64,000 bases of DNA from Gaiellasilicea sp963802765 (GCA_963802765.1 CAWDJZ010000013.1:372001-436000), one strand, 5' to 3'. Shown: positions 52,214-61,750, counted from the stretch's first letter. Numbers and translations are program-made. Notes: generated from the letters alone by a model not told the origin.

Positions 52214-53422
52214 ATGGGCAGGACGGCGGTGGTCGCCTTCTCGGGCGGCCTGGACACGAGTTGCATCGTCAGCTGGCTGAAGGAGGACTGGTACGGATTC
52301 GACGAGGTGGTCGCCGTGCTCGTCGACGTCGGCCAGGAGTTCGACCTCGACGCCTCGATCGAGCGCGCGAAGGCGGCGGGCGCAGACGACGTCCTGCTCG
52401 TCGACCGCAAGGAGGCGTTCGCGGAGGAGCAGTGCGCCCGGGCGATCAAGGCGAACGCTCTCTACGAGGGCAAGTACCCGCTCGTGTCGGCGCTCTCGAG
52501 GCCGGTGATCGCGCAGGCCGTGGCCGAGCTGGCCGGCGAGCTCGGAGCCGAGGCAGTCGTGCACGGCTGCACCGGCAAGGGCAACGACCAGCTCCGCTTC
52601 GAGCTCTCCTTCAAGGCGACCGATCCCGGCCTGCACGTGATCGCTCCGCTGCGCGACCGGATCTGGACGCGTGACGAGGAGATCGACTACGCGCTGGCCA
52701 AGGGCATCCCCGTCCAGGCGACGCAGGCCTCGCCGTTCTCGATCGACGAGAACCTGTTCGGCCGCGCGATCGAGGCCGGCGTGCTCGAGGACCCGTGGGC
52801 GGCGCCGCCCGAGGAGCCGTACGCCCTGACCGGCGACCCCGCTCATGCGCCGGATCCGGTCGAGGTCACGATCGGCTTCGCAGCCGGCGTGCCCGTCTCG
52901 CTCGACGGGGAGGAGCTGCCGCTCGCCGAGCTGATCGCGCGTCTGAACGCGCTCGCCGGCCCGTACGGGATCGGGCGGATCGACATGATCGAAAACCGCG
53001 CCGTCGGGATCAAGAGCCGCGAGGTCTACGAGGCGCCGGCGGCGATCGTGCTGATCCAGGCCCACGCCGCGCTCGAGGACGTCGTGTTGACGAAGGACGA
53101 GGCGCGGATCAAGCGCGGGCTCGAGCAGCGCTGGACGGAGCTGGTCTACGAAGGGCTCTGGTTCAGCCCGGCCCGCGAGGCGATCGACGCGTTCGTCGAC
53201 CGGACGCAGGAGCTCGTCGAGGGCGAGGTCCGCGTTGAGTTGCGGCCGAACGCAGCCGTCGTTACCGGTCGCCGCTCGCCGCACATGCTCTACGCCGAGA
53301 CGCTCGCGTCCTACGGCACGGGCGAGACGTTCCCGCACGCTGCTGCGGAGGGCTTCATCAAGATCGCCTCGCTGGAGGTGGAGCTCGCGGCCGCCCGCGC
53401 GCGGGCGAAGACGGAAGCATGA
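52214..53422 (+). CDS. argG: Argininosuccinate synthase
   Basis: A 402-residue AMP-forming ligase. P-loop AFSGGLDTSCIVSWL, DVGQEFDL, the aspartate/citrulline site HGCTGKGNDQLRFE, QATQASPFSIDENLFGR, and GRIDMIENRAVGIKSREVYE. It joins citrulline and aspartate in arginine synthesis. ATG 52214 after GAGAGGAGC. argH overlaps its end (ATGA). Confidence 0.96.
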   Translation: MGRTAVVAFSGGLDTSCIVSWLKEDWYGFDEVVAVLVDVGQEFDLDASIERAKAAGADDVLLVDRKEAFAEEQCARAIKANALYEGKYPLVSALSRPVIAQAVAELAGELGAEAVVHGCTGKGNDQLRFELSFKATDPGLHVIAPLRDRIWTRDEEIDYALAKGIPVQATQASPFSIDENLFGRAIEAGVLEDPWAAPPEEPYALTGDPAHAPDPVEVTIGFAAGVPVSLDGEELPLAELIARLNALAGPYGIGRIDMIENRAVGIKSREVYEAPAAIVLIQAHAALEDVVLTKDEARIKRGLEQRWTELVYEGLWFSPAREAIDAFVDRTQELVEGEVRVELRPNAAVVTGRRSPHMLYAETLASYGTGETFPHAAAEGFIKIASLEVELAAARARAKTEA

Positions 53423-54645
53423 GTCTCTGGGGCGGGCGGGTCGGCCAACCGCTCGACCCCGCGGTGAGCGAGTTCCTCCGCGCCGACGACGCGGAGCTGC
53501 TCCCGTACGACTGCGAAGCGACGGCCGTACACGCGCGCCGGCTCCACGCGGCCGGGCTGCTCGACGACGCCGAGCTCGCGGAGGCGGAGCGGCTTCTGGC
53601 CGAGCTCGGCAGCCGCCCAGAACAGCTCTCTCCCCAGGACGAGGACGTCCACTCGGCGATCGAACGCTTGCTCGGCGACGTCGGCCGGAAGATTCACGCG
53701 GGCCGCTCCCGCAACGACCAGGTCAGCGCCGCGTTCCGGCTCTATGTCGCCGACGCGTGCGCCGAGGCGCGTGTCGCGCTCGCGGCCCTTGCTGCTGCCG
53801 CGCTCGATCGCGCCGAGGCCGACGCCGACACGCCGATGCCCGGGTACACGCATCTCCAGCGCGCCCAGCCGGTCACCGTCGGGCACCACCTGCTCGCCTG
53901 GGTGGAGATGCTCGAGCGGGACCTGGCCCGATTCGCGGCCGCGGCGGAAGCCGCCGGTTGGAGCCCGCTCGGTGCGGGCGCGCTCGCAGGCTCGACGTTG
54001 CCGCTCCCGCCGCCCGAGCGGCAGCTGCGGAACTCCCTCGACGCCGTCGCCGACCGCGACTTCGCGCTCGATTACCTCTACGCGGTCGCTACCTGCTTCG
54101 CTCACCTCTCGCGGATCGGCGAGGAGCTCGTGCTCTGGACGACGGCCGAGTTCGGCTTCGCGCGGCTGCCGGAGGACGCCGCGACGGGCTCGTCGATGAT
54201 GCCGCAGAAGCTCAACCCCGACGTCGCCGAGCTCGTGCGCGGCAAGGCGGGCACGGCGATCGGCCGCCTGACCGGGCTGCTCGCGACGGTGAAGGGGCTT
54301 CCGCTCGCCTACAACCGCGACCTGCAAGAGGACAAGCCGCCGGTCTTCGCCGCGCGCGCCGATCTGCGCGGCGCCCTCGCGGCGCTCACGGTGCTCGTGC
54401 GCGGGCTCGAGCTCGACCGCGACCGGCTGGCGGCGGCCGCCTCCGATCCGCTCCTGCTCGCGACCGACGCAGCCGAAGAGCTCGTGCGGTCGGGGACGCC
54501 GTTCCGGGAGGCGCACGAGCAGGTCGCCCGCTCGGTGCGGGACGGCACGTTCGAACCGCCCGCCGCCGCCGGTCGGCCGGCGCCGGGGCCCGGGGGTGTG
54601 CGCGACGCGATCGCCGCCGCGCGCGGCCGTCTCGACTCTGGGTGA
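53419..54645 (+). CDS. argH: Argininosuccinate lyase
   Basis: A 408-residue lyase of the fumarase/aspartase superfamily: LWGGRVGQPLDPAV at the start, HSAIERLLGD, HAGRSRNDQV, PGYTHLQRAQPV and the signature GSSMMPQKLNPDVAELVRGK with the catalytic Ser. It splits argininosuccinate to arginine and fumarate. ATG overlaps the argG stop; the pair is one operon. The other arginine genes are not in the window. Confidence 0.96.
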   Translation: MSLWGGRVGQPLDPAVSEFLRADDAELLPYDCEATAVHARRLHAAGLLDDAELAEAERLLAELGSRPEQLSPQDEDVHSAIERLLGDVGRKIHAGRSRNDQVSAAFRLYVADACAEARVALAALAAAALDRAEADADTPMPGYTHLQRAQPVTVGHHLLAWVEMLERDLARFAAAAEAAGWSPLGAGALAGSTLPLPPPERQLRNSLDAVADRDFALDYLYAVATCFAHLSRIGEELVLWTTAEFGFARLPEDAATGSSMMPQKLNPDVAELVRGKAGTAIGRLTGLLATVKGLPLAYNRDLQEDKPPVFAARADLRGALAALTVLVRGLELDRDRLAAAASDPLLLATDAAEELVRSGTPFREAHEQVARSVRDGTFEPPAAAGRPAPGPGGVRDAIAAARGRLDSG

Positions 54646-54685
54646 CGCTGTGTGACGCTGCCCGGCGCGGCGGCGTATCCACGGC

Positions 54686-55379
54686 ATGAAAACACGCATG
54701 CTTCTTCTCACAGCGCCGCTCGTTCTCGCCGGCATCCTTGCCGCCGCGACCCTCCCGGGCGGCGCCGAGAGCGCCGCGGCCGAAGCCGGCGGCATCACCG
54801 TCCAGGGCACCGCCTCGATCGACACGACGCCCGACCGCGCCGTCATCTCCTTCGGCGTCGAGAGCCAGGCCGAGACCGCGCGCGCCGCACTCGCGGCGAA
54901 CGCGGCCGAGATGCGGCGCGTGCTCGCGGCGCTGCGGGCCGCCGGCGCGACGCGACCTGAAGACGCAGTCCGTCTCCGTCAGCCCGCGCTACGGCGATCA
55001 GATGGCCGTGCAGGGCTACGCCGCGCAGAACTCGGTGTCGGCGACGATCGCCGAGCTCGCGCAGGCCGGCGCCGTGATCGATGCGGCAGTCGCGGCGGGT
55101 GCGAACCAGGTCTACGGCCCCTCGCTCGCGCGCGGTGACCAGGCCGAGCTCTACCGCCGCGCGCTCCGGGCCGCACTCGACGACGCCCGCGCGGACGCGC
55201 AGGTGCTCGCCGCGGCGGCGAACGTCTCGCTCGGCCGCGTGACCGCAGTCGTCGAAGGCGGCGCACCGCAACCGCTGGCCTACGCTGCCGATCAGGCGCG
55301 GGCGGCCGAGTCGACCCCGGTGGAGCCGGGGACGCAGCAGGTCACCGCGACCGTCACGGTCACGTTCTCCGTCACCTAG
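54686..55379 (+). pseudogene. SIMPL-domain (DUF541) secreted protein, one frameshift
   Basis: About 230 residues after repair. A signal peptide (RMLLLTAPLVLAGILAAATLPGG) is followed by the DUF541 body: GITVQGTASIDTTPDRAVISFGV, DLKTQSVSVSPRYGDQ, then ALDDARADAQVLAAAANVSLG and VTATVTVTFSVT. The frames join near 54955 (GCGACGCGACCT): one extra base separates ATR and DLKTQ. The family is poorly understood. ATG at 54686, 40 bases after argH. Confidence 0.82.
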
Positions 55380-55393
55380 CCCGGGCCGCAACG

Positions 55394-55426
55394 GACATGT
55401 CCCAGGGTCTGTCCCTGGGGCATGTC
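55394..55426. repeat. Palindrome with 14-base arms
   Basis: GACATGTCCCAGGG and CCCTGGGGCATGTC pair with one mismatch across TCTGT. It lies 15 bases past the SIMPL stop and no T tract follows. It is probably a dispersed intergenic repeat that also ends the SIMPL transcript. Confidence 0.65.
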
Positions 55427-55444
55427 AAATTCTGGGGTGCAAGC

Positions 55445-55473
55445 TTGCCGCTGTCCGCGTGCTGCTCTAGTCT
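55445..55473 (+). promoter_or_regulatory. Promoter for a leaderless upstream ORF of gltB
   Basis: TTGCCG (55445-55450), exactly 17 bases, then TAGTCT (55468-55473). Eight bases on is ATG at 55482, so the transcript would start at or next to that ATG, as in leaderless actinobacterial mRNAs. Confidence 0.55.
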
Positions 55474-55481
55474 TGATCGTG

Positions 55482-55547
55482 ATGCGAGCCCCGACGAAGA
55501 GCCGCCTCTTCCTCCGCTTCTTCGTCGCGCGCGTACTTACGCGCTAG
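55482..55547 (+). CDS. Candidate 21-residue leader peptide before gltB
   Basis: ATG 55482 to TAG 55547 encodes a basic, Phe-rich peptide that begins MRAPTKSRLFLRFF and has no Gln or Glu. No Shine-Dalgarno precedes it, as expected if leaderless. Its stop codon is in the 5' arm of a 10-base stem that folds in front of gltB. Ribosomes could therefore control that stem, but coding is not shown. Confidence 0.4.
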   Translation: MRAPTKSRLFLRFFVARVLTR

Positions 55548-55582
55548 CCGGCGCTCCGTCTCTTCCCGCCCCCGCCGGCTAG
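55544..55582 (+). promoter_or_regulatory. Leader hairpin of gltB
   Basis: CTAGCCGGCG and CGCCGGCTAG are a perfect 10-base stem with a 19-base C-rich loop, beginning at the upstream ORF stop codon. No U tract follows. It ends about 50 bases before the gltB start. Confidence 0.5.
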
Positions 55583-55633
55583 GTCGCTTCATCCCAGGCG
55601 GCTTCCCTGTTTCGTACGTCGACCCCGGAGAGG

Positions 55634-58600
55634 GTGTTCGTGCACCCACAGCAGAGCCTCGAACGTGACGCCTGTGGCATCGGCTTCGTCGCCGACTCCC
55701 GCGGCCGCGCCTCGCGGCAGATCCTGGACGCCGCGCTCGAAGGGCTCGCGAACGTTCGCCACCGAGGGGCGGTCGCCGCCGACCGGCGCACGGGCGACGG
55801 CGCCGGAGTGCTGCTGCCGATTCCCGCGGCGCTCGTCCCGGGACCGTGGTGCGGGCTCGCCCAGGTGTTCCTCCGGGACGAGCGTGCCCGCGGCAAGGTC
55901 GAGGAGGCCTGCGCGCGGGAAGGGCTCGAGACCGCAGGCTGGCGGCGCGTTCCCACCGTGCCGGAGGCGCTCGGCGAGACGGCGCGCGCGACGATGCCGA
56001 CGGTCGAGCAGCTCGTGCTCCTGCGGCCACTGGGACTGGACCTCGCCGCAGCCGAGCTTCGCGCTTTCCGCGCACGCGGCCGCGCGACCCGGGTCGCCGG
56101 CGCGTACATCGCCTCGATGTCCTTCCGCTCGGTCACCTACAAGGCGCTCTGCGCGGCCGACCAGCTCGGGCAGTTCTACCCCGACCTTCGCAACGCCGCG
56201 CTCGAGGTGCCGTTCGCGATCTTTCACCAGCGCTTCTCGACGAACACGAGCCCGTCCTGGGAGCGCGCCCAGCCCTTCCGCCACCTCTGCCACAACGGCG
56301 AGATCAACGCCATCGACGGCAACGTGCGGGCGATGCGCGGCCGCGGCCACGGAGACGCGCTCGAGGAGGGGGGCTCGGACTCGGCGCTGCTCGACAACGC
56401 CGTCGAGCTGCTCGTCCGCGGTGGGCGCGACATCCGCCACGCCGTCGCGATGCTGCTGCCCCGGGCGTGGCAGGAGGACGCGGAGCTCGACGAGGAGGTT
56501 GCGGCGTTTCATCGCTATCACGCCGGCCTGGTCGAGCCGTGGGACGGCCCCGCGGCGGTCGTTTTCACCGACGGACGAGTCGTCGGCGCGGCACTCGACC
56601 GGAACGGGCTGCGGCCGCTTCGCGTGGCGACCACCGGCGACTTCGTCGCCTGCGCGTCGGAGGCGGGTGCGATCCCGCTCGCCGGGACTGCACGCGTTCG
56701 GCGGGACAGGGTCGGGCCGGGAGAGCTGCTCGCCGTCGATCCAGGGCTCGGGCTCGAAGCTGACCGCGCGATCGCGCGCCGGCTGGCCCGAAAGCGGCCC
56801 TACGGCCGGTGGCTCGCTTCGGGGAGGCGTCCTATCGCTTCCGGAGAGCCCGTCGCAGCGCCCGAGTCTGACCTGACCGCCCGCCAGGTCGCGGCAGGCT
56901 ACACGCGCGAGGACCTCACGCTCGTGCTGCGCCCGAGCGCGGCGGATGGTCATGAGCCGACCTCGTCCATGGGCGACGACACGGCCCTGCCGCCGCTCGC
57001 CGGCCGCGATCGCTCCGTCTTCTCCTACCTCCGCCAGCGCTTCGCGCAGGTGACGAATCCCCCGATCGACCACCTGCGCGAACGCTCGCTGATGTCGCTG
57101 CAGACCCTGCTCGGCCGGCGTGGCTCGCTGCTGGAGGACGGCGAGGGAGCTGCCCGCCTGCTCGAGCTGGAGAGCTTCCTCCTCTATCCGTCGGCCGTAC
57201 CGGAGCTGGCGGGAGAGACGCTCGCGATCTCCCTCGAAGACAACGAGAGCCTGGAGGACGCTTGCCGGCGGATCGCGGATGCCGCGCTGGCGGCCGTGGA
57301 GCGGGGTGCGGAGATCGTGATCCTGGCCGACACCGGCGTCCCCGTCGCGGTCCCGTGCCTCCTCGCCCTCGGCGCGGTGCAACAGCGTCTCGTCTCGACC
57401 GGGAAGCGCTCCGCGACGGCGCTCGTCGTCGTGAGTGACGAGCCGCGAGAGAGCCATCACATGGCCTGCCTGCTCGGCTACGGCGCGGACGCGATCTGCC
57501 CCGTCCTCGCGCTCGAGACCGTGGCCGCGCTCGCAGCCGCCGACCGCCTCGGCGCCGACCATCCCGCGCCCGACGAGGCGCAGCGCCGCTTCCGGTCCTC
57601 GCTCGAGGACGGCGTGCTGAAGGTGATGTCGAAGATGGGCATCGCGGACGTCGCCTCCTACCGCGGCGCCCAGATCTTCGAGGCGCTGGGGCTCGCGCAG
57701 GAGGTCGTCGACCTCTGCCTCACCGGCACGCCGTCGGTGCTCGGCGGGATCGGCTTCGCCGAGCTCGAGCGGGCGACACGCGAGCGGGCGGAAGCGGCCG
57801 CAGTGGCGCAGCGTCTCGAAAGCCCCGGCTACGTCAAGTTCCGGCCGGGCGGCGAACCGCACGCGACGACGCCCGAGGTGGTCGAGGCGCTGCAGGCGGT
57901 CTCGGCTGCGCATGCGCTGCGGCGGGCCGTCGGTCCGCGCGGAGGAGTCGTCGAGTACGAGCGCTTCGCCGCGCTCGTCGACGGACGCAGCCCGCTCGAG
58001 CCGCGCGACCTGCTCGAGCTCGTCCCCTGCGGAGACGCCGTCCCGCTCGACGAAGTGGAGCCCGTCGAGGAGATCCTGCGCCGCTTCTCGAGCGGCGGCA
58101 TGTCGCACGGCTCGCTGTCGGCCGAAGCGCACGAGACCGTAGCGATCGCGTTCAACCGCCTCGGCGGGCGTTCCAACTCGGGCGAAGGGGGAGAGGATCC
58201 GACCCGCTTCGGCGACGAGCGCAACTCGCGGATCAAGCAGATCGCATCGGGCCGGTTCGGCGTCACACCGGAGTACGCCGCCTGCGCGGACGAGCTGCAG
58301 ATCAAGATCGCGCAAGGCTCGAAGCCCGGCGAAGGTGGCCAGCTGCCCGGGCACAAGGTCACGGCCGAGATCGCGCGGCTGCGCCACACGCAGCCCGGGA
58401 TCGGCCTCATCTCGCCGCCACCCCACCACGACATCTACTCGATCGAGGACCTGGCGCAGCTCGTCTTCGACCTCAAGCAGGTGAACCCGCAGGCGGCCGT
58501 CTCCGTCAAGCTCGTCGCGGAGGCGGGTGTCGGGCTCGTCGCCGCCGGCGTCGTGAAGGCGCGAGCGGACGTCGTCCACATCGCAGGTTGTGACGGCGGC

Positions 58601-59959
58601 ACGGGCGCGAGCCCGCTCGGCTCGATCAAGAACGCGGGCGTGCCGTGGGAGCTCGGCCTCGCCGAGACGCGGCAGACCCTCGTCGCCGAGGGGCTGCGCG
58701 GCCGGGTGCGGCTGCGAGTGGACGGCGGCCTGAAGACCGGACGCGACGTCGTCGTGGCCGCGCTTCTCGGTGCAGACGAGGTGTCGTTCGGGACCGCGCT
58801 CCTGATCGCCGAGGGCTGCCTGATGGTGCGCTCGTGCCATCTCGACACCTGCCCGGTCGGGATCGCGACCCAGCGGCCGGAGCTGCGCGCGAAGTTCGCC
58901 GCGACCCCCGAGCACGTCGAGGCATACCTGCTCCATCTCGCCGAGGACGTGCGGCGCCGGCTCGCCCAGCTCGGCTTCCGCACCTTCGCGGAAGCAGTCG
59001 GCCGGGTCGACCGCCTGCGGCCCCGGCCCACGCAGGAGCCGCGTGTTGCAGCGCTCGATCCGGCGATCCTCCTGCGCCCTGCCGGCCGCGGAGCTGCCGG
59101 CTTCACGGGCGAGCTGCCGCATGAGCCGCCGGGTGGCGAGCTCGGTCTCGCGATTGCCGCGGCCGCGGCGCCCGCGCTCGAGAGCGCGAGCCTCGTCGAG
59201 GTCGACCTGCCCATCCGGAACAGCGACCGCGCCGTGGGCGCCCGGCTCGGCGGCGCGATCGCGAGCCGCTTCGGCTCGAGCCCACCGCCGGGACGGATTC
59301 GCGCTGCGCTCTCGGGCTCGGCCGGCCAGAGCTTCGGCTCGTTCCTCGCCGCCGGCGCCAGGCTCGAGCTTGCCGGCGAGGCAAACGACGGCGTCGGGAA
59401 GGCGATGGGCGGCGGCAGGATCGTCGTCCGACCGCCGGCGGGAGACGCCGGCGACCCCGTTCTGGTCGGCAACGCAGCCCTCTACGGCGCGACCGGCGGC
59501 GAGCTCTACTGCGCGGGCCGGGCCGGTGAGCGCTTCGCCGTCCGCAACTCGGGAGCGGTCGCGGTCGTCGAGGGGGTCGGCGCGCACGGATGCGAGTACA
59601 TGACGGCCGGGACGGTCGTCGTGCTCGGGGAGACCGGAAGGAACCTCGGCGCCGGGATGAGCGGCGGCGAGCTCTTCGTCCACGATCCGCTCGGGCTCGT
59701 GGATGTGCGCCTGAACGGTGAGCTCGTCGAGGCGACCGCCGTCGACCACGTCGCCGGCGAGCGGCTGCGCGCGCTCGTCGAGCGGCACCTCCGCTATACG
59801 AGCTCGCCGCGCGCGGCCACGCTGCTCGAGCGCTGGCCCCGCGCGCTCCCCGAATTCCGCCGCGTCGCTCCGCGGTCCGCCGCCGCGGTCGCTGCGGAGG
59901 CACCCGCGGCCGCAGCGCGGGGAAGGCGCTTCCGGCGCCCTCCCCGCGTGACTGCGTAG
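55634..59959 (+). CDS. gltB: Glutamate synthase large subunit (NADPH/ferredoxin type alpha chain)
   Basis: A 1441-residue enzyme. N-terminal glutaminase domain with a short propeptide and nucleophile Cys14 in RDACGIGFVAD; HQRFSTNTSPSW, NGEINAIDGN. Central domain; then FMN-binding synthase domain (SKPGEGGQLPGHKVTAEIA, DGGTGASPLGSIKNAGVPWE). The 3Fe-4S cysteines are in EGCLMVRSCHLDTCPVGIATQ (C-x5-C-x4-C). C-terminal beta-helix GXGXG repeats end the protein. It makes two glutamates from glutamine and 2-oxoglutarate. GTG 55634 (another GTG 55640 is possible). No gltD follows, so the electron donor is encoded elsewhere. Confidence 0.95.
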   Translation: MFVHPQQSLERDACGIGFVADSRGRASRQILDAALEGLANVRHRGAVAADRRTGDGAGVLLPIPAALVPGPWCGLAQVFLRDERARGKVEEACAREGLETAGWRRVPTVPEALGETARATMPTVEQLVLLRPLGLDLAAAELRAFRARGRATRVAGAYIASMSFRSVTYKALCAADQLGQFYPDLRNAALEVPFAIFHQRFSTNTSPSWERAQPFRHLCHNGEINAIDGNVRAMRGRGHGDALEEGGSDSALLDNAVELLVRGGRDIRHAVAMLLPRAWQEDAELDEEVAAFHRYHAGLVEPWDGPAAVVFTDGRVVGAALDRNGLRPLRVATTGDFVACASEAGAIPLAGTARVRRDRVGPGELLAVDPGLGLEADRAIARRLARKRPYGRWLASGRRPIASGEPVAAPESDLTARQVAAGYTREDLTLVLRPSAADGHEPTSSMGDDTALPPLAGRDRSVFSYLRQRFAQVTNPPIDHLRERSLMSLQTLLGRRGSLLEDGEGAARLLELESFLLYPSAVPELAGETLAISLEDNESLEDACRRIADAALAAVERGAEIVILADTGVPVAVPCLLALGAVQQRLVSTGKRSATALVVVSDEPRESHHMACLLGYGADAICPVLALETVAALAAADRLGADHPAPDEAQRRFRSSLEDGVLKVMSKMGIADVASYRGAQIFEALGLAQEVVDLCLTGTPSVLGGIGFAELERATRERAEAAAVAQRLESPGYVKFRPGGEPHATTPEVVEALQAVSAAHALRRAVGPRGGVVEYERFAALVDGRSPLEPRDLLELVPCGDAVPLDEVEPVEEILRRFSSGGMSHGSLSAEAHETVAIAFNRLGGRSNSGEGGEDPTRFGDERNSRIKQIASGRFGVTPEYAACADELQIKIAQGSKPGEGGQLPGHKVTAEIARLRHTQPGIGLISPPPHHDIYSIEDLAQLVFDLKQVNPQAAVSVKLVAEAGVGLVAAGVVKARADVVHIAGCDGGTGASPLGSIKNAGVPWELGLAETRQTLVAEGLRGRVRLRVDGGLKTGRDVVVAALLGADEVSFGTALLIAEGCLMVRSCHLDTCPVGIATQRPELRAKFAATPEHVEAYLLHLAEDVRRRLAQLGFRTFAEAVGRVDRLRPRPTQEPRVAALDPAILLRPAGRGAAGFTGELPHEPPGGELGLAIAAAAAPALESASLVEVDLPIRNSDRAVGARLGGAIASRFGSSPPPGRIRAALSGSAGQSFGSFLAAGARLELAGEANDGVGKAMGGGRIVVRPPAGDAGDPVLVGNAALYGATGGELYCAGRAGERFAVRNSGAVAVVEGVGAHGCEYMTAGTVVVLGETGRNLGAGMSGGELFVHDPLGLVDVRLNGELVEATAVDHVAGERLRALVERHLRYTSSPRAATLLERWPRALPEFRRVAPRSAAAVAAEAPAAAARGRRFRRPPRVTA

Positions 59960-59962
59960 CGC

Positions 59963-61375
59963 CTATCCCGCCGGCTCGGCCGCCGCCGCTGCTGCCGCCC
60001 TCGCCGTGGCAGGCGCCGAACGCTGCGCATGCGCCAGGCCGAGGTGCCCGTGGCTCTCCGTGCCGTAGCCGCCCGGAACCGGGATGTAGAACTCGGGATA
60101 GCCCCACATGCCGTGCTCCGAGACGTCCAGGCCGGCCGTCTCGACTTCCGGCTCGACGCGGATCCCGAACGTCGCCTTCATCAGCCAGAGCGCGGCGAAG
60201 GACATGCCGAACGTGAACGCTCCGACTGCGACGAGGCCGAGCGCCTGGGTGCCGAGCTGGTCGAAGGAGCCCGTGTACACGAGCCCGCCCGTGCCCGTCG
60301 CGAGGTTTTCCGCGAGCGCCGGCACGGCGAAGATGCCGGTCGCGAGCGTTCCCCAGACTCCCGCCATGCCGTGCACCGCGACTGCGCCGATCGGGTCGTC
60401 GATCCTGGCACGCTCGACGCTGAGGACACCCACGACGGCGATCGCGCCCGCGACAAGGCCGATCACGATTGCCGCCCACGGGGCGACGAAGCCGCATGCC
60501 GCGGTGACCGCGACCAGGGCGGCGATCACGCCGTTCAGAGTCATCGAGAGGTCGGGCTTGCCGATCACGAGCCACGACACGATCACGCCGCCCAGGGCGC
60601 CCGCAGCTGCGGCGACGTTCGTCGTCAGCGCGACGTACGCGAAGTAGCCGAGCTTGTCGCCCGTCACGACGCCGAGGGTCGAGCCGGCGTTGAAGCCGAA
60701 CCAGCCGAACCAGAGGATGATGACGCCGAGGGTCGTGAAGGCCATGTTGTGGCCTGGAATGGCGTTCGCCTTGCCGTCGGATCCGAACTTGCCGAGCCGC
60801 GGCCCGAGCAACAGCGCGCCCGCCAGCGCCGCCAGAGCACCCTGATAGTGGACGACCGTCGAGCCCGCGAAGTCCTGCATGCCCTTGGCGAAGAGCCACC
60901 CGTCCGGATGCCAGATCCAGTGTGAGACGACCGAGTAGATCAGCGTGAAGACGATCCCGAACGCGAAGTAGACCCAGAGCCGCGTCCGCTCGGCCATCGC
61001 TCCCCAGACGATCGCAAGGGAGACCGCGGCGAAGACCACTTGGAAGAGATACGCGCCGGCCGCCGGCACCGTTCCGAACCAGCTGAACGGCGCCGCCCCG
61101 ATCGCGAGCAGGGTGTCGACGTCCGGTGCGAACCCGCTGCCTCCGAAGAGGCCGTTGCCGCCGTCACCGAAGGCGATCCCGAAGCCGACGAGGTAATAGA
61201 CGATCGAGGCGATCCCCAGCACGAGCACGTTCTTCGCCGCGATGTGGCCGACGTTCTTCATCCGCGTCAGCCCGGCCTCGAGAAAGGAGAAGCCGGCCTG
61301 CATGAACATGACGAGGATCGCGGCGACAACGACCCAGATGGTGGACGCGGCGATGACGAGATCTTTGTTGGTCAT
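59963..61375 (-). CDS. amt: Ammonium transporter Amt
   Basis: A 470-residue channel with 11 membrane helices. First helix FMQAGFSFLEAGLTRMKN; pore histidines in DFAGSTVVHYQGALAAL and VHGMAGVWGTLATGIF; family string GHNMAFTTLGVIILWFGWFGFN. A cytosolic tail ends in an Ala-rich stretch. It carries NH4+/NH3 and is gated by P-II proteins, one of which is encoded just upstream with a 4-base overlap. It converges on gltB with a 3-base gap. Confidence 0.95.
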   Translation of the reverse strand: MTNKDLVIAASTIWVVVAAILVMFMQAGFSFLEAGLTRMKNVGHIAAKNVLVLGIASIVYYLVGFGIAFGDGGNGLFGGSGFAPDVDTLLAIGAAPFSWFGTVPAAGAYLFQVVFAAVSLAIVWGAMAERTRLWVYFAFGIVFTLIYSVVSHWIWHPDGWLFAKGMQDFAGSTVVHYQGALAALAGALLLGPRLGKFGSDGKANAIPGHNMAFTTLGVIILWFGWFGFNAGSTLGVVTGDKLGYFAYVALTTNVAAAAGALGGVIVSWLVIGKPDLSMTLNGVIAALVAVTAACGFVAPWAAIVIGLVAGAIAVVGVLSVERARIDDPIGAVAVHGMAGVWGTLATGIFAVPALAENLATGTGGLVYTGSFDQLGTQALGLVAVGAFTFGMSFAALWLMKATFGIRVEPEVETAGLDVSEHGMWGYPEFYIPVPGGYGTESHGHLGLAHAQRSAPATARAAAAAAAEPAG

Positions 61376-61722
61376 CCGACCTCCACCTCCTCGAGGCTCC
61401 TGCCCGTCCGGTTGTGCGTGACGTTGAACACGGGGCTCGCCCAGCAGATGCCGTCGCCCGATTCGTGGCCGGTGCGCGCCGCGTCGGCGATCGCCTCGAT
61501 CACGGGCTCGGCGAGCGCGTCGGCCACGACGAACGTGAGGTGGGCCTTCGGCAGGAACCTCGATTCGAAGATCCGCCCCCGGTACTCGTGCGTGATTCCG
61601 CGCTGCCGGCCGTGGCCGACCGCCTCGATCACGGTGACGCCGATGTGACCGGTCTGCTCCTCGACGGCGTCCATCACCGTCTCGATCCGGTCACGGACGA
61701 CGATCGCCTCGACCTTCATCAT
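61372..61722 (-). CDS. P-II family nitrogen regulator (GlnK/GlnB) with altered T-loop
   Basis: A 116-residue P-II trimer subunit. Core features: KVEAIVVRDRIETVMDAV, VIEAVGHGRQRG, the T-loop THEYRGRIFESRFLPK, and AARTGHESGDGICWASPVF. Tyr46 is present, but position 51, the usual uridylylation/adenylylation tyrosine, is Phe. A second in-frame start 23 codons upstream has its own strong Shine-Dalgarno (AGGAGGG). Its place above amt suggests it controls Amt by direct binding, sensing ATP, ADP and 2-oxoglutarate rather than by modification. Confidence 0.92.
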   Translation of the reverse strand: MMKVEAIVVRDRIETVMDAVEEQTGHIGVTVIEAVGHGRQRGITHEYRGRIFESRFLPKAHLTFVVADALAEPVIEAIADAARTGHESGDGICWASPVFNVTHNRTGRSLEEVEVG

Positions 61723-61750
61723 CGGTGCCTCCTCGCCTTCGTCGGACCAC

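Noticed and set aside
55589..59788. A 1399-codon open frame opposite gltB
   Set aside because: It exactly mirrors gltB in antisense; no family motif and only codon-bias openness of high-GC DNA.
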